Source: JAAYUD01 sp963676865 (GTDB lineage: Bacteria; Bacteroidota; Bacteroidia; Bacteroidales; Bacteroidaceae). From it: a stretch of 64,000 nt of DNA. The notes beneath the pieces are model-generated. The model ran no database searches and was not told the DNA's origin. It saw only the letters and a program-made list of their open reading frames with translations. Position numbers and translations under genes: made by a program. This document shows positions 1-6,802 of this stretch, one piece after another (within the stretch, counting starts at the first letter, position 1; each line of letters begins with the position of its first letter). Location: positions 868,001 through 932,000 of the forward strand of contig CAXXSS010000001.1 in the NCBI GenBank assembly GCA_963676865.2, given 5' to 3'.

Positions 1-171
1 GGTAGTATCAGCAGACGTTTTATTATTGAATCCTAACGCTTCTTGCGTTATTTCATAAGCCTGCTGGGCACAATCATCGCAGATAAAGCCGTTGAGCCCA
101 CTAATCATAAACCCAACTTCATCTTCAGTGCGCCCGCAAAAGCTACATTTATTTTTCTGTTTCCCCGCCAT
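1..171 (-). CDS. clpX: ATP-dependent Clp protease ATPase subunit ClpX, N-terminal fragment
   Basis: Only the first 57 codons are inside the window; the gene runs off the left edge. They encode the N-terminal zinc-binding domain of ClpX, with CSFC at residues 9-12 and CDDC at 31-34 forming the four-cysteine C4 site. ClpX is the hexameric AAA+ unfoldase that recognises tagged substrates and feeds them to ClpP in the cytoplasm; the zinc domain helps in substrate and adaptor recognition. The ATG at 169-171 lies just after the clpP stop codon (2 nt between), so the two are very probably one transcript in the order tig, clpP, clpX, as in many bacteria. The AAA+ motor part cannot be judged here. Confidence 0.93.
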   Translation of the reverse strand, partial: MAGKQKNKCSFCGRTEDEVGFMISGLNGFICDDCAQQAYEITQEALGFNNKTSADTT

Positions 172-173
172 CG

Positions 174-836
174 TTATTTCTTTACCAGCACTTCATCAAT
201 CATCCCATAGTCTTTCGCCTCTTGAGCCGCCATCCAATAATCACGGTCCGAATCGGCCCATACTTTGTCAAAATCGGTATGAGAGTGAGTAGCGATAATC
301 GTATAAAGTTCTTTTTTTGTTTTCTGAATCTCGCGAGCCGTAATCTCTATGTCCGAAGCCTGCCCTTGCACGCCTCCCATCGGTTGATGAATCATAACAC
401 GCGAATGAGGTAGAGCAGAACGTTTCTTCTCTGCACCTGCCACAAGCAGCACAGCAGCCATCGAGGCAGCCATACCTGTACAAATAGTAGCCACATCACT
501 CGAAATAAATTGCATCGTGTCGTAAATGCCCAATCCTGCATAGACCGAACCACCAGGCGAATTTATATAAATAGAGATATCCTTACCTTGATCAACAGAA
601 TCCAGATAAAGTAGCTGAGCTTGTAATGTATTAGCTGTATAATCGTCTATTTGAGTACCCAAGAAGATGATGCGATCCATCATTAGTCGCGAGAAAACGT
701 CGAGCTGCGTCACATTGAGTTGACGTTCCTCCAAGATATAAGGATTCAAATAACCGTTTTGTGCCTTGACAACATCATCAAGCACCATACTGTTCATCCC
801 TAAATGCTTAGTTGCATATTTTCTAAAATCATCCAT
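174..836 (-). CDS. clpP: ATP-dependent Clp protease proteolytic subunit ClpP
   Basis: 220 residues, close to the normal ClpP length. ClpP is a tetradecameric serine protease that degrades proteins unfolded by ClpX or ClpA/C. The catalytic triad is visible: Ser125 in the MAASMA segment, His150 in MIHQP, and Asp199 in the SDRDYW segment. The INSPGGSV oxyanion-region motif is at residues 91-98. The start MDDFRKYATKH fits other Bacteroidota ClpP proteins, which carry a slightly longer N-terminus than the E. coli enzyme. The gene lies between tig and clpX on the minus strand. A strong terminator-like hairpin stands in the gap from tig, so clpP expression may depend on readthrough or processing. 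The family assignment is secure. Confidence 0.97.
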   Translation of the reverse strand: MDDFRKYATKHLGMNSMVLDDVVKAQNGYLNPYILEERQLNVTQLDVFSRLMMDRIIFLGTQIDDYTANTLQAQLLYLDSVDQGKDISIYINSPGGSVYAGLGIYDTMQFISSDVATICTGMAASMAAVLLVAGAEKKRSALPHSRVMIHQPMGGVQGQASDIEITAREIQKTKKELYTIIATHSHTDFDKVWADSDRDYWMAAQEAKDYGMIDEVLVKK

Positions 837-859
837 TTTGTTAATCCTTTCTTTTTAAC

Positions 860-903
860 AAAAAAGGCATAAGTACGTCATTGAAAGACTCCGCACTTAT
901 ACC
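860..903 (-). terminator. Intrinsic terminator-like hairpin between tig and clpP
   Basis: On the minus strand, arms of about 12 nt (GGTATAAGTGCG and CGTACTTATGCC, one mismatch) are followed by TTTTTTG. It lies directly after the tig stop and 24 nt before clpP, with no room for a normal clpP promoter between them. It may attenuate or mark a processing site rather than fully terminate. Confidence 0.75.
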
Positions 904-927
904 TTATTATAACTATTTATCGGAGTA

Positions 928-2286
928 TTATTTCTCTAACATTTTTTTAAATTCTTCGTCCGAAACAGTTTTGTTGTTCAGTGTGAGTTGCTCTTTGAAG
1001 ATAGTAATCAATTTATCTTCTACCACACGATCTACCATCTCGTTCACGGTTTCTTTCTTCGCCATCATTTGTTGAATATAGTTCTTCAAAAGATCCTCAG
1101 GCACATTGGGCATGCCATATTGAGCAAACTGAGCACGTGCTGTATTTTCGCACATCTTAGTAATGTCGCTGTTTTCTACCTTAATGTCATTCGCATCTAC
1201 CAACTGTTCTTTGATAAGCTGCCATTGCAGAGCCTTGATACTGCTATCGTAATTATCGTCAACAAACTTCTCATCCTTGTCTTTATTGTTCTGAAGCATA
1301 ATTCTCTTCAATAATTTATCAGGATATTCGAGTTTGCCCAACTTCTTTTCGAACATAGCTTTTACATCAAGCAATAATTTATAATCGCTATTTGGAGCCA
1401 ACTGAGCAGCGACATCTTCTTTTACTTTAGCGCGAAAATCTTCTTCAGTCTTCACTACATCCTTACCATAAACAGAATCAAACAACTTCTGATCTATTTC
1501 TCCCGGTACGAAACGAGTGATTTCTTTTATTTCGTAAGAAAAATCCGACTTCATATCAGCGATTTCTTCTTTTTTCTTTTTCAAAAGAGAAGCAAGTTCA
1601 GCCTCATTGTTGTCATAAGCTTTTCTCGGATTGAAATTTACTTTAGCACCTACTTTAACGCCTTCAAAAAGTTTTTTGTCGTCATCGTTGTGCATGTATT
1701 CGGGCATCATCACTGCATCTTCTACAACAATACCGTCCTCTTTAACCGCACCATTTTCATCCAATTCAACAAGAAGTCCCTTCAACATATCTTTTCCTTC
1801 GAAAGACTCAACTTGCTTGTGCTCTCCCATACGGTTACGATACATTCCGATTTGGTCGTCGATCATTTTGTCACCCACCTCGATTGTATAGTAGTCTACT
1901 TTATCTTTCTTAGAAATTTCTGCTTTGAAATCGGGAGCAAGAGCGATATCGAACACAAATTCGAAGTCATCCATCGTATCGAAATCTATCGGTTGTTGTT
2001 TTTCTTCGTCCGACAAAGGCTCTCCCAAAGTTTTCAGGTTGTTCTCTTTGATGTAATCATAAATTTTCTGACTGAGAATTTTGTTGATTTCTTCCGACTT
2101 AACGGGTGCTCCATACATCTTAATCACCAATCCTAGTGGAACCATCCCTTTGCGGAATCCGTTCATTTGCACTTTCTGGCGGTAATTCTTCAACGATTTA
2201 TCAACTTCATTCTGATAATCGGCTTTCTCAAGCTTTATTGTAAGCAGTCCGCTTACGGCATCAATGTTTTGAAATGTAATGTCCAT
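928..2286 (-). CDS. tig: Trigger factor (ribosome-associated chaperone and peptidyl-prolyl isomerase)
   Basis: 452 residues when started at the ATG at 2284-2286 (MDITFQNIDAVSG). A TTG three codons upstream is also in frame, but the ATG fits the family N-terminus. Trigger factor binds the ribosome near the exit tunnel and shields nascent chains. The ribosome-binding segment is seen as NGFRKGMVPLGLV, a Bacteroidota variant of the GFRxGKxP signature. A PPIase-like middle domain and a long helical C-terminal domain follow. The C-terminus ends with a Lys/Glu-rich helix. An exact-consensus promoter lies about 60 nt upstream. The gene heads the tig-clpP-clpX group, so chaperone and protease are linked. 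Confidence 0.93.
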   Translation of the reverse strand: MDITFQNIDAVSGLLTIKLEKADYQNEVDKSLKNYRQKVQMNGFRKGMVPLGLVIKMYGAPVKSEEINKILSQKIYDYIKENNLKTLGEPLSDEEKQQPIDFDTMDDFEFVFDIALAPDFKAEISKKDKVDYYTIEVGDKMIDDQIGMYRNRMGEHKQVESFEGKDMLKGLLVELDENGAVKEDGIVVEDAVMMPEYMHNDDDKKLFEGVKVGAKVNFNPRKAYDNNEAELASLLKKKKEEIADMKSDFSYEIKEITRFVPGEIDQKLFDSVYGKDVVKTEEDFRAKVKEDVAAQLAPNSDYKLLLDVKAMFEKKLGKLEYPDKLLKRIMLQNNKDKDEKFVDDNYDSSIKALQWQLIKEQLVDANDIKVENSDITKMCENTARAQFAQYGMPNVPEDLLKNYIQQMMAKKETVNEMVDRVVEDKLITIFKEQLTLNNKTVSDEEFKKMLEK

Positions 2287-2341
2287 TCTTGACAACTATT
2301 TTATTTGATTTATAAATCTAACCAATTGCATTTTAAGCGGA

Positions 2342-2372
2342 CAAAATTAGTGCTAATCTTTCAAATAACAAA
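2342..2372 (-). promoter_or_regulatory. Bacteroidota housekeeping promoter for tig
   Basis: Read on the minus strand, TTTG (2369-2372) is followed after exactly 19 nt by TAATTTTG (2342-2349). This matches the -33 TTTG / -7 TAnnTTTG consensus of the primary sigma factor in Bacteroides. The tig ATG is 56 nt downstream. Confidence 0.72.
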
Positions 2373-2457
2373 GGAATTTAATGAATTATGACTTATATAA
2401 ATGATTTTATCATCCGCCTTACGACATTTACAAACCACAAATCTTTACCCTAGCCTT

Positions 2458-2568
2458 TCAACACCTATCCGCTTCCATATTACCTCGTAGCAAAAAGTAT
2501 GCCATGATGAGCATATAGAGCACTACAAAAAGCAGATAGAGCAGCAGATGAATGGCGCGAGGTCTTCA
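2458..2568 (-). pseudogene. Possible relic of a membrane-protein gene
   Basis: On the minus strand an open stretch of about 35 codons ends at 2458 and reads like one hydrophobic membrane helix (HLLLYLLFVVLYMLIMAYF) followed by LRGNMEADRC. It has no start codon of its own, and the sequence above it is open only in another frame, so if it is genuine it is a decayed gene. I cannot name a parent family. Otherwise I see nothing convincing in 2373-2749. Confidence 0.2.
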
Positions 2569-2749
2569 ATAGAAATTTGATTCTCATTACCCCACTTTGT
2601 TCTTCGGCACGAAATACGAAATCATAAGAATGCACCCCTTTTTTCTTACGAATCAGCAGGAAACGGAGTACTCTGGAAATAGTCTGAAAGTAGCCACACC
2701 TTTGCTGAAAACTTCCGTATGATTCTATAAAAACAAAAGAAAGAAATTG

Positions 2750-2771
2750 TAATTTTGTCTAGACAAAATTA
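2750..2771. promoter_or_regulatory. Perfect 22-bp palindrome containing two opposed -7 elements
   Basis: The half-site TAATTTTGTCT is followed at once by its exact reverse complement, with no loop. Each half begins with TAATTTTG, a match to the Bacteroides -7 element TAnnTTTG, so one copy points right toward the HU-like gene and one points left. No TTTG is found at the right distance for either direction. It could be an operator lying on a promoter core. Confidence 0.55.
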
Positions 2772-2785
2772 TAGTCTTACTACGG

Positions 2786-2857
2786 TGGGACGCACGTTTC
2801 AGCCCAGTGGGACACACGTCCCACCTATATAGGACATACATCCCACCTAGGTGGGAC
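2786..2857. repeat. 22-bp-phased array of palindromic TGGGAC units upstream of the HU-like gene
   Basis: TGGGAC/TAGGAC boxes start at 2786, 2808, 2830 and 2852, that is exactly 22 bp apart. The first three continue into a palindromic core of the type TGGGACacacGTCCCA (the second unit is perfect, the others carry point changes), and the fourth is a half-unit. The array ends 37 bp before the start codon of the HU-like gene. Two helical turns of spacing puts every unit on the same DNA face, which suggests cooperative protein binding. Confidence 0.8.
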
Positions 2858-2894
2858 GATAACTACAACTTAACCTTTTACAAAATACTACCTT

Positions 2895-3521
2895 ATGAGC
2901 AGAAAGAAAGTATACTATGACATTTACGAAAATCCTCAATCAAAACAGTCCAAGAATAGTTACCACGTGCGCGTGGCCAAGTCGGATTTGATTGATTTTC
3001 AGAGAATAAAAAGAACCATTGCAAGCCAGTGTACTGCAACCGAAGGAGATGTTTCTCTGTCCGTTGATCAACTCTCGTGCAACATGGCCAATGAAGTGGG
3101 TAGCGGCAATCGCTTTCATATAGAAGGCATTGGGTATTTTTACCTTATTATAGAGGCCGACCCGGCAAGTGGCGCCAAGCCTATTAATAACCATCAGATA
3201 CGAGTGCGGACAGTAGGTTTTACTCCGGACAAAATTTTGATGTCTCGACTGGTAGATATTGATTTCTACCGTTCACCCATCAAGCGCCATTCGGCCAGCA
3301 GCACTTATGCCGAAAAACAAATGATTCTGAAAGATTTTTTTAAGCATCACAACAGCATCACCCGTACAGAGTTTCAGTCATTGCTCGGACTGACAAGGAC
3401 AACAGCCATACGCCGACTGAACGAGTTGTGCAAAGAACCTTGTGCTGTATTTAGCAAAGAAGGAGCTCGAAATTCGCCAGTCTACATACCCATCACAGCT
3501 TCCCCTTTTTGGAAAGAGTAA
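2895..3521 (+). CDS. HU family DNA-binding protein (HU-HIG type) with C-terminal winged-helix-like region
   Basis: 208 residues. Residues 1-125 resemble the HU-like (HU-HIG) domain of Bacteroidota: an MSRKKVYYDIYENP start, a helical part around VSLSVDQLSCNMANEVGSG, and a beta-arm region rich in basic residues. Residues 135-200 (YAEKQMILKDFFKHHNSITRTEFQSLLGLTRTTAIRRLNEL) look like a winged helix-turn-helix. Such proteins bind and bend DNA; individual roles are mostly unknown. The gene stands alone between tig, which is transcribed leftward, and the GH31 gene, which converges on it. Directly upstream are a 22-bp perfect palindrome and a 22-bp-phased palindrome array, so autoregulation is a plausible inference. 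No operon partner is seen. Confidence 0.8.
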   Translation: MSRKKVYYDIYENPQSKQSKNSYHVRVAKSDLIDFQRIKRTIASQCTATEGDVSLSVDQLSCNMANEVGSGNRFHIEGIGYFYLIIEADPASGAKPINNHQIRVRTVGFTPDKILMSRLVDIDFYRSPIKRHSASSTYAEKQMILKDFFKHHNSITRTEFQSLLGLTRTTAIRRLNELCKEPCAVFSKEGARNSPVYIPITASPFWKE

Positions 3522-3595
3522 GCCAGATAAAGATAACCGAATCATTTCAAACGAAAATAATAAAGAAAGAGATAGGACGTATACGGCAAAGAATA

Positions 3596-3625
3596 GCCCG
3601 TTCTCTCGATAATTGAGGGAACGGG
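3596..3625. terminator. Possible intrinsic terminator between the HU-like and GH31 genes
   Basis: The arms GCCCGTTC and GAACGGGC, extended by CTC/GAG with one mismatch, enclose a short AT loop. The genes converge here. The minus-strand side is followed by a modestly T-rich stretch (TATTCTTT), the plus side is not, so it fits better as the end of the polysaccharide operon. Confidence 0.45.
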
Positions 3626-3722
3626 CCGAAAGGAGAACCTTTTCTTGCAAGAGATCACTTTCTATTGTGACCGTTTTCCGTTATGAAAAAGCATATGTGT
3701 ATTGCCCACGGATATGGAAACG

Positions 3723-6248
3723 CTATTTCACTTTTTGCAAAAAAGCATCAGTCTTTTTCTGATCAAACTTCTGCTCTTTCAATAACTCATCCAAGCGGGC
3801 AAAGTTCCGACGGAAAAGTTCTACACGTTGTTTAAATTCGTTAGGATAATAAGTCAAAGCCATATTGGTAGATTCCATCGTACCAAGCTCTTCGTTCCAC
3901 ACCACACTGGCACTGATTTGCTTTACAGCTTGTACTGCCTGTCGGATGTGACGCATCTGACTATAAAGCCCGTCGCTCACATCAGGAGCATCGGCAGGAT
4001 AAACAACTTGAACTTCTTTCTTTTTGGCACAGTCCGTATCGGGCAAGTCGACAGTCAACGATAGTTCTTTGCCATCGTATTTGAACTCGGATGCCACGCC
4101 ATTTACCATCACCTTATCGGGCACTGCCGAGGCGAGCACTTTGAGTTTGAAATGACGATCAGCCGGCATATCTTTGTACATTCCGCTACGAATTCCTATC
4201 TCCACCGTAAGTACATTACCTTCCTTTTGAGAAGTCAACTCCGTACGAGCATAATTCGTTGCATAATCTTTGTCGTTTCCGTTGTCTTCGTACATACTGA
4301 AAGAACCGCTTTTACCGGGAAAGACGGTTACCACTACGGGAGAGTCGTTAGCCCGAAGATTCTTTACGCGGTCATAGAACGGGAGTATGGCTCCCGCCTT
4401 GATATAAACCGGATATTCGTCAATGTGGAACGAACGTTGTATGGTCTGACCACCTTTAAGAAGCGTTCCTGTTTTCCACTCATACCAATCGTTGCCTGCC
4501 GGCAACCATACCGTAACAGTAGACTTGCCGTCTTTCATCGGAGCACCGATGGGACAAACCAACACCTTATCGCCAAACATATATTCGCTCTTAAAATCGT
4601 AAGCTTCTTTGCTGTCGGGATAGTCGTAATACATGGGGCGGCACAACGGCAATGCATCATCATATGTTTTGCGCGCCATTGTATAGATGTATGGAGCCAT
4701 CTGATAGCGCTGAAGAATAGCGTCACGAATCACTTCGAAATATTCATTATCGAACATCCAAGGTTCTTTCTTGATATACGGATTCTTATTGGAATGTGTG
4801 CGAAGTATCGGATTAAGGGCGCCGAATTGAATCCAGCGGGCATAAAGTTCGGGATCGAGTTTGGACAACGGACCATAATGACCGCCTATATCGTGACTCC
4901 AATAACCATAGAGCACATTGGAAGCTGTAGAGTTGAAATAAGGTTGATAGGCAAGTGAAGCCCAAGTGATATAGGTATCGCCAGAAAAGCCTATCTGATA
5001 GCGATGATTACCCAATCCGCCCCAACGATGATAAAGAAGCGGGCGGGTATCGCCATGCAGCTCCATATCGGAGAAAAAAGTATAATTGAGCCACCATATA
5101 TTGCTCAGATCTTTAAACTTCTCGTCGTTCATCCACTGTTGCCAATCGAGCCACCAAAAATCAATACCTTTGTTTCGCATTGGTTTCAGAACAGTATTGA
5201 ACCAACCGCTCATGAAACGTTTGTTAGATCCCTCGAAAGGAACAACAGTAGTTGTATAAGGCGCATTCATCCATTTGGCCATAGTCGGAAAGTTCTCTTC
5301 ATAAGAAGCGACCCCTTCGGCGGGATGGAGATTGAGAGTGACTTGCAGATCATTTTGTTTCAAGTATTTCAGAAAAGTATCGGGATCGGGAAATAGGCGA
5401 CGATTCCATGTATAGCCGGTCCATCCGCCCTTACCTTTCTCCGTATAATGCCAATCCATATCGATAACTAAAACATCGAGAGGAATGTTATACTCGTGAA
5501 AGCGTTCGATTAAATCGCGAAGTTCATTATCTGTATAACACCAATAACGAGACCACCAATAGCCAAAGGTATAACGTGGAGGCAACGGCACCTTGCCAGC
5601 AAAAACCGTGTAGTCTTTCAATGCGGACTTATAATTATGTCCATAGGCCATAAAATACCAGTCTTGCGAGTCTCCGGAAGGACGGTTCATGATCCAAGGC
5701 CAATCGCTATGGTCGAACAAATAACTTTTGGAATCATCGATAAAAGTCCAGCCTTCTGTAGACAAAAGGCCATCTTCGAGTTGCATTTTAGTCTTCGTAT
5801 AACGGCTGGAATCACCATCGTATGTATCGAGAGTACGATAAGTGCCTTTCAAGTTTCCTTTCGATACCGTTCCAGGGCGCCATGAAAAAGGAATTACGAC
5901 CTTGTCCTTCACCGAATTGATGGACAAATTTTTCGAGGTAAACTTACCCGTGCCTTTCTTGTACTTCAATATGATCTTTGAAGTACGAATTTCGACAGAT
6001 TTAGCACCTGTTTTCAATACATAGTCTACGGGTTGATACTCGCGATTGACAGCCAAGAAAGATTTGTCGTCTACAAACTTGCCACCGGCATTCCACTCCA
6101 AACGAACAACTCCCGGAGTAATAATCGTGAAACGAACTGAACCATCTTGATAGGCAATGTCCGAATGACTTTGCTGTGCAAAGACATTGGCAGTTACAAA
6201 CAATACGCAAACAAATGCGCAAAACAATTTAAAACGTTGTAAAATCAT
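3723..6248 (-). CDS. Secreted glycoside hydrolase family 31 (alpha-glucosidase/alpha-xylosidase-like)
   Basis: 841 residues with a signal peptide (MILQRFKLFCAFVCVLFVTANVFAQ), so exported to the periplasm or outer membrane. An N-terminal beta-sandwich (about 30-215) precedes the (beta/alpha)8 barrel. The expected catalytic residues are visible: nucleophile Asp368 in FWWLDWQQW and acid/base Asp424 in GFSGDTY. Another barrel motif is LDVLVIDMDWH (258-267). A short helical tail (about 775-841) follows the usual C-terminal sandwiches. GH31 enzymes remove alpha-linked glucose, xylose or related sugars by a retaining mechanism; the sequence alone does not fix the substrate. This is the last gene of the ECF-sigma-controlled locus, downstream of the SusC, SusD and DUF1735 genes, so it probably acts on the glycan they bind. 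Confidence 0.9.
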   Translation of the reverse strand: MILQRFKLFCAFVCVLFVTANVFAQQSHSDIAYQDGSVRFTIITPGVVRLEWNAGGKFVDDKSFLAVNREYQPVDYVLKTGAKSVEIRTSKIILKYKKGTGKFTSKNLSINSVKDKVVIPFSWRPGTVSKGNLKGTYRTLDTYDGDSSRYTKTKMQLEDGLLSTEGWTFIDDSKSYLFDHSDWPWIMNRPSGDSQDWYFMAYGHNYKSALKDYTVFAGKVPLPPRYTFGYWWSRYWCYTDNELRDLIERFHEYNIPLDVLVIDMDWHYTEKGKGGWTGYTWNRRLFPDPDTFLKYLKQNDLQVTLNLHPAEGVASYEENFPTMAKWMNAPYTTTVVPFEGSNKRFMSGWFNTVLKPMRNKGIDFWWLDWQQWMNDEKFKDLSNIWWLNYTFFSDMELHGDTRPLLYHRWGGLGNHRYQIGFSGDTYITWASLAYQPYFNSTASNVLYGYWSHDIGGHYGPLSKLDPELYARWIQFGALNPILRTHSNKNPYIKKEPWMFDNEYFEVIRDAILQRYQMAPYIYTMARKTYDDALPLCRPMYYDYPDSKEAYDFKSEYMFGDKVLVCPIGAPMKDGKSTVTVWLPAGNDWYEWKTGTLLKGGQTIQRSFHIDEYPVYIKAGAILPFYDRVKNLRANDSPVVVTVFPGKSGSFSMYEDNGNDKDYATNYARTELTSQKEGNVLTVEIGIRSGMYKDMPADRHFKLKVLASAVPDKVMVNGVASEFKYDGKELSLTVDLPDTDCAKKKEVQVVYPADAPDVSDGLYSQMRHIRQAVQAVKQISASVVWNEELGTMESTNMALTYYPNEFKQRVELFRRNFARLDELLKEQKFDQKKTDAFLQKVK

Positions 6249-6304
6249 ATGTCAATACAAAAATGCATAGAAGCGTTATTATACGCCTCTATGCTCTAAT
6301 AAAA

Positions 6305-6790
6305 TTATTTAGAAACGTGTATCAGAAGACCTTTATAACTTACATTCAAGTTACTTTCTTTAGCCGTTGTAAGTACCAACGGCAACAAGTAAGTGCCATA
6401 ATTGGCATCAGATACGACGGAAGAATTGAATGTTACAGGGATTGAATCCCTATAATGATGGGTACTCAAAGATACGCCATCGCTGCCAACAGTATAATAT
6501 TGCGAAGGCATTAATGTATAAGATGTCGAGTTTTTTGCATTGTATTGGGTAATCAAAGAATCGGCAACAGCCAAATCAAGTTTTATCTTGTCACCGTTAT
6601 AACCGCTTTTATAAACATGTACTTGATAAGTACTATTCTTCAAGCTCGACAAAGACACCTCTTGAAGACCATTATTAATAATATATGCAGAAGTTCCAAT
6701 GGCTACATCCACACTACAGTCGTCTATATTGCCACAAGAATAAAACATCGTAGCTACAACCGTTAAGATAAGCATTACATATCTTTTCAT
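6305..6790 (-). CDS. DUF1735 domain lipoprotein (probable surface glycan-binding protein)
   Basis: 161 residues with a lipoprotein signal ending MFYSCG (lipidated Cys19). The mature part resembles the DUF1735 module of Bacteroidota: alternating beta segments, SLSSLKNSTYQVHVYKSG, an ADSLITQYNAKNSTSYTLMPSQYY stretch, and a closing strand GTYLLPLVL. In polysaccharide loci this module usually occurs in outer-membrane proteins encoded beside SusD and thought to help bind sugar at the surface. Here it is a stand-alone single-domain protein, shorter than the usual fusions that add a lectin or enzyme domain. It sits between SusD (12 nt away) and GH31, so it is almost certainly in the same operon. Ligand unknown. 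Confidence 0.75.
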   Translation of the reverse strand: MKRYVMLILTVVATMFYSCGNIDDCSVDVAIGTSAYIINNGLQEVSLSSLKNSTYQVHVYKSGYNGDKIKLDLAVADSLITQYNAKNSTSYTLMPSQYYTVGSDGVSLSTHHYRDSIPVTFNSSVVSDANYGTYLLPLVLTTAKESNLNVSYKGLLIHVSK

Positions 6791-6802
6791 ATTTGCTTTA
6801 TT

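Noticed and set aside
4152..4958. Long plus-strand open frame of 268 codons inside the GH31 gene
   Set aside because: It is antisense to a clearly real GH31 coding sequence and its translation has no recognisable family pattern.
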